64,000 bases of DNA from JAOUEA01 sp963790335. Its GTDB lineage: Bacteria > Actinomycetota > UBA4738 > HRBIN12. The stretch is from NCBI GenBank assembly GCA_963790335.1, contig CAWBOB010000008.1, forward strand, positions 372,001 to 436,000, read 5' to 3'. Below are positions 9,394 through 16,184 of the stretch, piece after piece; the first letter of the stretch is position 1, and each line of letters begins with the position of its first letter. Under the pieces are notes generated by a model, which saw only the letters and a program-made list of their open reading frames with translations, did no database searches and was not told the DNA's origin. Made by a program: the position numbers and the translations under genes.

Positions 9394-10443
9394 GCGTTTG
9401 CTCCGTTCGGTCGCCCGGTGCACGAGCTCCACGACGCGGGCAAGCGTGTCGGGTGGCGTGTCGGGAAGCACGCCGTGCCCCAGGTTGAAGACGTGCCCGT
9501 CGCGATCGCCCACCCGCTCCAGGATGTCGCGTGACTTGCGTTCGACGGTCTCCCACGGCGCGGCGAGCACCGCCGGGTCGAGGTTTCCCTGCACGGCGCG
9601 ATCGAGACCGACGCGGTTCCATCCCTCGTCGATCGGCACACGCCAGTCGATGCCGATCACGTCGCCGCCCGAGGCGGCCATCTCGGCGAGCAGCTCTCCC
9701 GTGCCGACGCCGAAGTGGATCACCGGCACGTCGTCGAGCTCCACGTCGAGGCCCGCGAACAGCTCACGCATATGCGGCTGCACGCTGCGCCGGTAGTCGT
9801 CGCGATCGAGGGCACCCACCCAGGAGTCGAAGACCTGCAGCGCCTGCGCGCCGGCTTCCGCCTGCGCCACCAGGTGCGGAAGCACGATCGCCACGAGGGC
9901 TTGCATGAGCTCGTGCCAGCTCGTCGGGTCACCGTGCATCAGCGCCTTCGTGCGCTCGTGGCTGCGGCTCGGGCCACCCTCGATGAGGTAGCTCGCGAGC
10001 GTGAACGGCGCGCCCGCGAACCCGATCAGCGGCACGTCGAGCTCCTTGCGGAGCAGGCGGATCGCCTCGAGCGCCTCGGGCACGTCGCGCTCGGGCTCGA
10101 GCGGTCGTAGCCGGCGCACGTCGCGCCGGGCGCGGACCGGCGTCTCGACGATCGGACCCGTGCCCGGCTCGATGCGAACGTCGATGCCGACACCTGCGAG
10201 CGGCACCATGATGTCGCTGAACACGATCGCGGCGTCGAGGTCCATGCGCCGGAGCGGTTGCAGCGAGATCTCGACCACGGCCGCGGGATCCTTGCACGTC
10301 TCGAGGATGTCGCGGTCGCCGCGCAACTCGCGGTACTCCGGCAGGTAGCGGCCGGCCTGACGCATGAACCACACCGGCGTGCGATCCACCGGCTGACGGC
10401 GGCACGCGCGCAGGAACCGATCGCGGAAGGGGGCCGAGCTCAC
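9390..10443 (-). CDS. hemE: Uroporphyrinogen decarboxylase HemE
   Basis: Decarboxylates uroporphyrinogen III to coproporphyrinogen III. The signature RQAGRYLPEYR is at residues 28-38, GFAGAPFTLASYLIEGG near 145, VFDSWVGALDRDDYRR near 205 and the C-terminal FNLGHGVLPDTPPDTL near 325. The start is GTG 10443. As written the frame runs on into hemH without a stop. The neighbouring frame has a TGA at 9392-9390 overlapping the hemH ATG (ATGA), and the span to it is 3n+1, so one inserted base near 9410-9450 probably created a false hemE-hemH fusion. First gene of the haem unit. Confidence 0.93.
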
Positions 10444-10449
10444 GCTTCC

Positions 10450-10455
10450 AGTCTA
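10450..10455 (-). promoter_or_regulatory. Putative -10 (TAGACT) of the hem operon, leaderless start
   Basis: On the minus strand TAGACT ends six bases before the hemE GTG, and no Shine-Dalgarno fits in the gap. This is the arrangement of leaderless actinobacterial transcripts. No clear -35 is seen. Confidence 0.45.
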
Positions 10456-10522
10456 CGGAGCGCCGCGACGCCAACCCTCTGCGTCTCGATGGATAGGGTT
10501 GCCGCTCGGGAGGTGACCGACA

Positions 10523-11050
10523 TTGGCCGGGAGGTTGCAGGGCAAGCGGGTGGTGGTGCTGCTGGCGGAAGGCTTCGAGGACCTGGAGTTCCACGTACCG
10601 CTGATGCGACTCCGGGAAGAAGGTGCCGACGTGACCGTCGCCGGGCTCACGACCGACGAGGTCGCAGGCAAGCACGGCCTGCTTGCCGCCGCAGACGTCA
10701 CCGTCGACGAGCTCGACGGTGAATCGTTCGACGCCGTTGTCGTTCCCGGAGGATGGGCCCCCGACAAACTCCGACGGTACGACTCCGTGAAGGATCTCGT
10801 GCGCGGCGCGCATGAACGCGGGGCGATCGTCGCCATGATCTGTCACGCCGGCTGGGTCGGCATCTCTGCCGGCATCGTGAAGGGCGTGCGCGCGACGGGC
10901 TCGATCGCCATCAAGGACGACGTGGAGAACGCGGGCGCCACGTGGGTCGACGAGGCCGCGTTCCGCGACGGGAACATCGTCTGGGGTCGCGTCGTCGACG
11001 ATATCCCCGACTTCTGCCGCGAGCTCGTGAGCGCGATCTCGGACGGCTGA
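10523..11050 (+). CDS. DJ-1/PfpI-family protein
   Basis: 175 residues. LLAEGFEDLEFHVPL carries the conserved Glu of the family, and AMICHAGWVGIS carries the nucleophile-elbow Cys (about residue 107) followed by His. VVVPGGWAPDKLR and AIKDDVENAGATWVDE also match PfpI/YhbO-type proteins, which act as chaperone-like or glyoxalase-like protein-repair enzymes. The start is TTG 10523 behind GGGAGGTGA. Divergent from hemE. Substrate not determined. Confidence 0.85.
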   Translation: MAGRLQGKRVVVLLAEGFEDLEFHVPLMRLREEGADVTVAGLTTDEVAGKHGLLAAADVTVDELDGESFDAVVVPGGWAPDKLRRYDSVKDLVRGAHERGAIVAMICHAGWVGISAGIVKGVRATGSIAIKDDVENAGATWVDEAAFRDGNIVWGRVVDDIPDFCRELVSAISDG

Positions 11051-11107
11051 GCGGGAGGAGTGGGATTCGAACCCACGAGCGAGTCGCCCCGCCAACAGTT
11101 TTCAAGA
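11051..11107 (-). repeat. Partial duplicate of tRNA-Ser 3' half (attachment-site-like)
   Basis: These 57 bases match the intact tRNA-Ser at 11703-11759 with two mismatches. The match covers the anticodon loop, variable arm, T arm and acceptor 3' strand, and stops abruptly just 5' of the anticodon loop. This is exactly the part of a tRNA that tyrosine-recombinase elements duplicate on integration. It cannot be a working tRNA because the 5' half is missing. Confidence 0.75.
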
Positions 11108-11702
11108 AGCTTCCCCCGCAAGCCATGATGCTCTGACCTGCGGCGATGCGTCCGGCGTCGGTCGCATCCATTGCCACTTCCGGGCCGGTTCGGTACCCGT
11201 TGGACGTCCAGGACCGTGCCCCCGACCGGAATCATCGGCGTATTCGCTTCGCCGCATCCCAGGCCCGAGCTGACGACTGAGAGGAACATCGACAGGGCCA
11301 CGACCACCAGGGCGAACACGGCCAGCAGCGCAACGATGCCTACCACCCACCACCCCCACTCGGGGAGAAGGTCGCCCCCGACCGCTATCACCTGGAGGCG
11401 CATCGCGTCCACCAGAACTGGCCTACGTCCTGCATCTTCGCAGCCGAGCAGCCGTCTGCTCGTCAACCGGCACGTCGGCGAACATGACCTGCTGACGCAT
11501 CTCGCCGTCACGAAATGGCCGTGCAGGGAAATGGTGTGGGCTGTCCATGTCGCAACCATCGGTGCGACAAGCGAATGACTCAAGGTGAAGCCGGGCTGCC
11601 TGTCGAATCCGGTTCGGTACCCGATTGGGTACCCGCATCGCGGACGAAGGCGTCGGTCCGCCCCGAATGGATCAGTTCGGGGTGCATACGTGCAGGTCAG
11701 CG
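11108..11702. other. Short segment between tRNA-Ser duplicates, no convincing gene
   Basis: About 595 bases bounded by the tRNA-Ser fragment and the intact tRNA. No integrase or other mobile gene is visible. On the minus strand from an ATG at 11403 there is a short open stretch with one hydrophobic segment (WWVVGIVALLAVFALVVVAL) and then VVSSGLGCGEANTPM. It has no stop before the tRNA fragment, so it is at best a decayed or frameshifted small exported protein. A short motif, GGTTCGGTACCCG, occurs near both ends (about 11189 and 11611). It could be a remnant of an excised or decayed element. Confidence 0.45.
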
Positions 11703-11703
11703 G

Positions 11704-11790
11704 CGGGAGGAGTGGGATTCGAACCCACGAGCGAGTCGCCCCGCTAACGGTTTTCAAGACCGTCGCCTTCGTCCGCTCGGCCATCCTCCC
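11704..11790 (-). tRNA. tRNA-Ser (anticodon TGA)
   Basis: 87 bases with acceptor GGGAGGA/TCCTCCC, D-arm TGGCCGAGCGG, anticodon loop CTTGAAA (anticodon TGA), a long variable arm (CGGGGCGACTCGC) and T loop GTTCGAATC. The 3' CCA is not encoded. A truncated copy lies at 11051-11107. Confidence 0.96.
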
Positions 11791-12481
11791 GTCGGGAGCC
11801 TACCGATAGATCTCCTTGCTCCGCGACGACATCGCAGTAGACGAAGCTGCCGCGGGCGACGACCTCGCCCGTCCGACACCCGATGGCCTCCCGGAAGTTC
11901 GGTGCATCCGAGACGAACGTGTGGAATTCGCCGTTCTCACCGCACGGATCGATGCCACTCGGAAGATCGGCCAGGAACGACTCATCGAACGCGCGGCCCA
12001 CGAAGGAACGATCGAGGACTCGCGGATCGACACACACGACGGTCGCCCGCAAGCCCGACGCCAGCATCTCCTCCGCAAGCTGCCTGGTGTCTCTGCCCCA
12101 GAGCGGGAACACTCCACGCATGCCCAGTTCTGCGAGACGCTTCTCCCGGTGGGCTCGGACATCCGCCAGGAACAGGTCGGAGAACGCCACGTGGTCGATG
12201 CCGGCAAGGAGCTCCGCGGTGAGGGCCGATGCCATGCGCTGTTCGTAGACCTCATTCGCACATGCGGGCGGGATCCTCACCTTGATCAACGGCAGACCGA
12301 CCGCATCCGCTTGCCGATCCAGGAGCGCCTCCCGGACTCCTGACATGGTGACGCGGTCGTAGCCTTCGGTGATCGTCGTGAGGAGGGAGCGAACCTCGAA
12401 CGCGGGATCGTGGAGCAGTGTCCACAACCCGAAGGCCGAGTCCTTCCCCGCGCTCCACGAGAACACGACAGGCGTGGCCAT
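11744..12481 (-). CDS. DUF71/Dph6-type ATP-pyrophosphatase
   Basis: 245 residues as written. The PP-loop VFSWSAGKDSAFGLW is at residues 6-20. AFSDLFLADVRAHREKR and CGENGEFHTFV (the family's GENGE-H motif) identify the DUF71 branch, whose eukaryotic member makes diphthamide; bacterial members are mostly uncharacterised amide-forming ligases. The reading frame runs 47 bases into tRNA-Ser, so the true end is probably near 11800, where the next frame reads SKEIYR and stops. The start ATG 12481 has a TAGATT six bases upstream and no Shine-Dalgarno. Confidence 0.8.
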   Translation of the reverse strand: MATPVVFSWSAGKDSAFGLWTLLHDPAFEVRSLLTTITEGYDRVTMSGVREALLDRQADAVGLPLIKVRIPPACANEVYEQRMASALTAELLAGIDHVAFSDLFLADVRAHREKRLAELGMRGVFPLWGRDTRQLAEEMLASGLRATVVCVDPRVLDRSFVGRAFDESFLADLPSGIDPCGENGEFHTFVSDAPNFREAIGCRTGEVVARGSFVYCDVVAEQGDLSVGSRREDGRADEGDGLENR

Positions 12482-12487
12482 GCTCCG

Positions 12488-12493
12488 AATCTA
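12488..12493 (-). promoter_or_regulatory. Putative -10 (TAGATT) for leaderless DUF71 gene
   Basis: On the minus strand TAGATT ends six bases before the ATG at 12481, placing the transcript start at or beside the start codon. No ribosome-binding site is present in the gap. Confidence 0.45.
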
Positions 12494-12590
12494 GCCGCGT
12501 TCAGGGGCTCGTCCACCGAGCGGCGTGGCGCCGCGCTCATGCTCGATGCTCGCACGGGGTACCGTTCGCACCCAGATAGAAGGAGGAGCG

Positions 12591-12947
12591 ATGGAACCGC
12601 TGTCAGGTCTGGTGGTCGCACGAGCCGACACCGAGGAATGGGAGTCGGACCCGGAGGTTCCGGGCACCGAGATGCACGAGCTCGTGCATGACGGTCCGAT
12701 CCAGGCAGGCATCTCGAAGATCTCCGGCAGCCCGGGTCCTATGACCTGGACCCCGGAGCAGCGTGAGGTCGCGGTCGTGCTTGAGGGCTCGGTCCGGATC
12801 GAGTTTCCCGAGGGCGGCGACGTCACGCTCGGCGTTGGGGACGCGTTCACGATCCCAGCCGGGATGACGACCACGTGGCACGTCACCACACCGTTCAAGG
12901 AGATGTGGGTCCTCGCCGAGACACCCGCCGGCGCCGACGGCGGATAG
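12591..12947 (+). CDS. Small cupin-domain protein
   Basis: 118 residues; a single conserved beta-barrel cupin. VAVVLEGSVRIEFPEGGDV and VGDAFTIPAGMTTTWHVT correspond to cupin motifs 1 and 2, closest in style to the DUF861/EutQ-like group with a T-x-W-x-V strand after the second motif. Only one His is seen (TWHV), so metal binding is not assured. The ATG is well set by AAGGAGGAG. It ends 11 bases from the convergent transporter gene. Function unknown. Confidence 0.8.
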   Translation: MEPLSGLVVARADTEEWESDPEVPGTEMHELVHDGPIQAGISKISGSPGPMTWTPEQREVAVVLEGSVRIEFPEGGDVTLGVGDAFTIPAGMTTTWHVTTPFKEMWVLAETPAGADGG

Positions 12948-12958
12948 GAGCTGAGCGC

Positions 12959-14027
12959 TCAATCGCGGTGGTCGGGGCCGTCCGAGACGAGCTCCTTCGT
13001 CACGTTGACGGCGACGGCCACCACGGGCACGGCGAGCAGGGTGCCGGCGAAGCCGAACAGGGCCCCACCCGCCACTACGCTGACCAGGATCGCGGCGGGA
13101 TGCAGGCTGAGCGCCCTGCCGTAGACCCACGGCGCGAGGAAGTCGTTGTCGAGCTGTTGCACGACGATCGCCACGACGGCGACCACCGCGGCGGTCGTCA
13201 CCCCGCCTGTGACGAGGCCGACCAGCACGGCGATGAGGCCTGCGACGATCGCCCCGACGATCGGCACGAACGCCGCCACGAACGTGACGACCATGACCGG
13301 TCCGACGAGCCCGCCGCCCGACAGCAGCAGCGCGAGACCGATCGCGATCGCCTCGATGACACCCAGCGCTGCCGCTCCGCGGATGTAGCCGCCGAGCGTC
13401 CACCATCCACGCTCTGCTGCTCGCCGGTAGGCCGCGCGTCGTTCGGGACGGACCCGATCGCTCGCCCAGGCTGCGAGCCTTGAGCCGTCGCGCAGCATGA
13501 AGAACGTCAGGAACAGCGCCAGGAACAGCCCGGCGATCACTTCCGCGACCAACGTCGCTCCGTCCGCGAATCGACCATCGGACGCGCTGAACAGCCCGGC
13601 CAACCGCTCGCGGGCACGGTCGCGAAGACGATCGATCGCCTCGCGGGAGACGTCGAAGGGGCTTTCGTCGACGAGCCAGTCCTGCACGTCGTCGATCGCC
13701 TGAGACACGGTCGGACCGAGCGTGCCCAACTCGCCCGCGATCGATGGCACGATCAGCGTGAACAGCCCCGTCAGCAACAGCAGGAACACCGCCAACGTCG
13801 TGATGGCCGCCAAGCCCGGCCTCCATCCGCCCACGTCGCAGGGCGTTCGAGATCGGCAGCAGCAGCCGGGTGAGGAACGTCGCGATCGCGAGCGGCACGA
13901 CCACCGGCGCCAGCCGCTGGATCAGCCACAAGCCGCTCAGGGCCACGATGCCGATGACGATGAGACGCCAGCTGTAGCCTGCGAGCCACTCGACGCGCGG
14001 ATGCACCCGTCGAGGTTCCGTGCTCAC
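12959..14027 (-). CDS. AI-2E / PerM family membrane transporter (frameshifted)
   Basis: About 355 residues with eight or so hydrophobic segments. The start GTG 14027 leads into SWRLIVIGIVALSGLWLI and VVVPLAIATFLTRLLLPI. After a one-base shift near 13830 (span 3n+1) come ITTLAVFLLLLTGLFTLIV, LFLALFLTFFMLRDG, AFVPIVGAIVAGLIAVLVG and the family motif QQLDNDFLAPWVYGRALSL. The family includes sodium/proton antiporters and putative signal exporters; the substrate here is unknown. Confidence 0.88.
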
Positions 14028-14188
14028 GGAGTCACGATCGTTCGTTCCTCGGCTGCCATCATCGCTCGAAGACGTAGCGACTCTCCGTTGAGATCGGGAC
14101 CCACGAGGATCGATAGCGTCAGGAACAGCCACAGTAGCAGCGAGACCACGCGCGCGGCGGCGGCAATCGAGGCATCTTGCCGGATGTC

Positions 14189-14213
14189 GTTTCGGAAAAG
14201 ATCGACGGGGTAC
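14189..14213 (+). promoter_or_regulatory. SigB/SigF-type promoter (GTTT-N15-GGGTAC)
   Basis: GTTT at 14189-14192 and GGGTAC at 14208-14213 are separated by 15 bases, the layout of SigB/SigF promoters. The start codon of the small exported protein lies 51 bases downstream. One of seven such sites in the window. Confidence 0.6.
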
Positions 14214-14263
14214 CAGCTATAAGAGGCGACTGGCCCGTAGTCGTCCAGGATAGGAAGGTTCCC

Positions 14264-14518
14264 ATGAAGCGAGCACTGACAGCGATCACCGCTGCTCTCG
14301 TCTTGTCGCTGGGCACCGTGTCGGTCGCCGCCGCACAGGACACCGGCACCGATGTGGTTGAAGAGGCGACGAACGATGACGGAGATACCGGACTGCTTGG
14401 CCTGCTCGGCCTTGTCGGTCTAGCTGGTCTCTTCGGCTTGAAGCGACGTGACGACCACCGCGTCGATCACGACACCACGGACCGCAACCTCGCGGACCGC
14501 GACCGCTCCACCGTATGA
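14264..14518 (+). CDS. Small exported protein with Gly/Leu-rich C-terminal anchor
   Basis: 84 residues. ATG 14264 follows AGGAAGG. A signal peptide (KRALTAITAALVLSLGTVSVAAAQ) is followed by an acidic linker, a glycine-zipper hydrophobic stretch GLLGLLGLVGLAGLFGL and then basic KRR. The layout resembles the WGxxGxxG-type C-terminal anchors of small actinobacterial and cyanobacterial envelope proteins, without the Trp. The tail is His/Asp/Arg-rich. It is preceded by a SigF-type promoter and followed by another small membrane protein, so an envelope stress role is plausible but inferred. Confidence 0.75.
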   Translation: MKRALTAITAALVLSLGTVSVAAAQDTGTDVVEEATNDDGDTGLLGLLGLVGLAGLFGLKRRDDHRVDHDTTDRNLADRDRSTV

Positions 14519-14583
14519 CGTCGAGCACGAACACTCACGACGACGCTCGTACGGAGGCACCTCCACACACGATAGGGGAAGAG

Positions 14584-14796
14584 ATGGCAACCACAGAAGA
14601 GACGATCACCCAGCTGCAGGACGAGATCAAGGGCCTTGAAGTGGGCCAGGCCGTGCAGGGTGCGACCCTCGCCGGGGCGCAGGCCACGCAGGCAGCTGCG
14701 CACGCCGGAACCTGGAGCACGATGCTCTCCGGGGCAGCTGGCCTGGTTGTAGGGATGTTCCTCGCGGTCTTCCTGACGAACACGGGCCGCCGCTAA
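14584..14796 (+). CDS. Small membrane protein, coiled-coil plus one TM segment
   Basis: 70 residues from ATG 14584 (behind AGGGGAAGAG). An upstream ATG at 14515 overlapping the previous stop (ATGA) is the alternative and gives 93 residues. ATTEETITQLQDEIKGLEVG looks like a short amphipathic helix, then an Ala/Gly-rich linker and a C-terminal membrane span (MLSGAAGLVVGMFLAVFL). It probably shares an mRNA with the preceding exported protein. No family recognised. Confidence 0.65.
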   Translation: MATTEETITQLQDEIKGLEVGQAVQGATLAGAQATQAAAHAGTWSTMLSGAAGLVVGMFLAVFLTNTGRR

Positions 14797-14820
14797 ACCT
14801 GCACTGCGCAAGCAGCACCG

Positions 14821-14858
14821 AGAGGAACGACCGCGGAGATCTCCGCGGTCGTTCCTCT
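14821..14858. terminator. 38-bp perfect palindrome, likely terminator
   Basis: Two 19-base arms are exact reverse complements with GATC at the centre, 24 bases after the stop of the small membrane protein. No clear T-run follows. A very stable hairpin of this kind is typical of terminators in high-GC genomes. Confidence 0.7.
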
Positions 14859-14953
14859 GTTCCGACTACCCCATTCCTGACTCGAGCGTGGCTATCGGTT
14901 CGCTCGCCGGAGGGCACGGCTAAGATTGCCGGTCCGCGGCTTCCGGAGGGTCG

Positions 14954-16147
14954 ATGGAGAGCGAGCACAGTGGCGAGCAGATGACCGGGGCCGCACGTCT
15001 CGGGGTCGCGCCGGACACGAACGGCGTGCTGCCGAGCCAGCTGCTCCGACGGGCGGTCGACCTCGGCATGATCGACGCCGGCGAGTACAAGGTGCCCGCT
15101 GCGAACATCCAGCCGGCGAGCCTCGACCTGCGGTTGGGCGAGGTCGCCTATCGCATCCGGTCGAGCTTCCTGCCCGACACCCGGCCGGTCGAGGTGAAGC
15201 TCAAGGACTTCCTCGTCGATGAGCTCGACCTGCGCCGCGACGGGGCCGTGCTGGAGACCAACCGGCCATACATCGTGCCGCTGATCGAGCAGCTCGATCT
15301 TCCCGCCGACATCAGGGGCAAGGCCAATCCGAAGAGCTCGACCGGGCGCCTCGACGTGTTCACGCGAGTGATCACCGACCAGAGCTACCGCTTCGACGAG
15401 ATCAACGCCGGATACCGAGGCCAGCTCTACCTCGAGATCGTGCCCCTGTCGTTCACCGTGCGGGTGAAGCAGGGGCTCGCGTTGAACCAGCTCCGCCTGT
15501 CGATCGGCCGTTCGAGGCTGGGAGACGACGAGATCGGTGCGCTGCACGCCGAGCATCGGCTCCTGTACCGCGATGGGCAGCCGGTACCCGACGCCGATCT
15601 CGCCGTGTCGGACGGCTTGTTCCTCGGCCTCGATCTGCGCGGCGACGAGGCCGGTCGCGTCGGCTACCGCGCTCGCGACTTCGCTGCGCCGCTCGAGATG
15701 AGCCGCGTCCGCGACTACTCTTGGCAAGACTACTGGGATCCGGTCATCAGGGAGGAAGGCGACCGCATCATCCTGGCGCCCGAGCGCTTCTACCTGCTGC
15801 TGTCCCAGGAAGCCGTGCGCATCCCCCCGGGGTACGCCGCGGAGATGACGGCGTTCGACCCGACGAGCGGCGAGCTGCGCACCCACTACGCGGGCTTCTT
15901 CGATCCTGGCTTCGGGTTCGATCCCGACGATCGGTTCCTCGGATCCAGGGCCGCGCTCGAGGTCCGGGCGCACGACGTACCCTTCGCGATCGAGCACGGC
16001 CAGCGTGTGTGCCGCCTGTCGTTCGAGCGCATGATCGATCGGCCCGACGTGCTCTACGGCCAGGGCCTCGGTTCCGCCTACCAAGGCCAGGTCGACACCC
16101 TGAGCAAGCACTTCACGCAGGTCCCTCCCGCCCCCGCCGAGCCATGA
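14954..16147 (+). CDS. dcd: Two-domain 2'-deoxycytidine 5'-triphosphate deaminase
   Basis: 397 residues, twice the length of ordinary Dcd. It contains two dUTPase-fold repeats: the first with QPASLDLRLGEVAY, IRGKANPKSSTGRLDVF and YRGQLYLEIVPLSFTVRV; the second from about residue 235 with ERFYLLLSQEAVRIPPGYA, GFFDPGFGF and LSFERMIDRPDVLYGQGLGS. This matches the long DCD_N family known mainly from proteobacteria. The predicted reaction is dCTP to dUTP plus ammonia. A -10-like TAAGAT lies at 14921-14926 and GGAGG precedes the ATG. Confidence 0.88.
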   Translation: MESEHSGEQMTGAARLGVAPDTNGVLPSQLLRRAVDLGMIDAGEYKVPAANIQPASLDLRLGEVAYRIRSSFLPDTRPVEVKLKDFLVDELDLRRDGAVLETNRPYIVPLIEQLDLPADIRGKANPKSSTGRLDVFTRVITDQSYRFDEINAGYRGQLYLEIVPLSFTVRVKQGLALNQLRLSIGRSRLGDDEIGALHAEHRLLYRDGQPVPDADLAVSDGLFLGLDLRGDEAGRVGYRARDFAAPLEMSRVRDYSWQDYWDPVIREEGDRIILAPERFYLLLSQEAVRIPPGYAAEMTAFDPTSGELRTHYAGFFDPGFGFDPDDRFLGSRAALEVRAHDVPFAIEHGQRVCRLSFERMIDRPDVLYGQGLGSAYQGQVDTLSKHFTQVPPAPAEP

Positions 16148-16172
16148 GCTTCCCGACGCGACGACCTCGCGC

Positions 16173-16178
16173 TACCCT
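16173..16178 (+). promoter_or_regulatory. Putative -10 (TACCCT) for leaderless PAS gene
   Basis: A TAnnnT hexamer ends six bases before the GTG at 16185 in a 37-base gap without a ribosome-binding site. Confidence 0.35.
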
Positions 16179-16184
16179 CCACCC

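Noticed and set aside
12557..12562. GGGTAC upstream of the cupin gene as a SigF-type -10
   Set aside because: No GTTT at 15-17 bases upstream.
14627..16111. 494-codon minus-strand ORF opposite dcd
   Set aside because: Mirror of the dcd coding frame; the sense strand encodes a complete known family.
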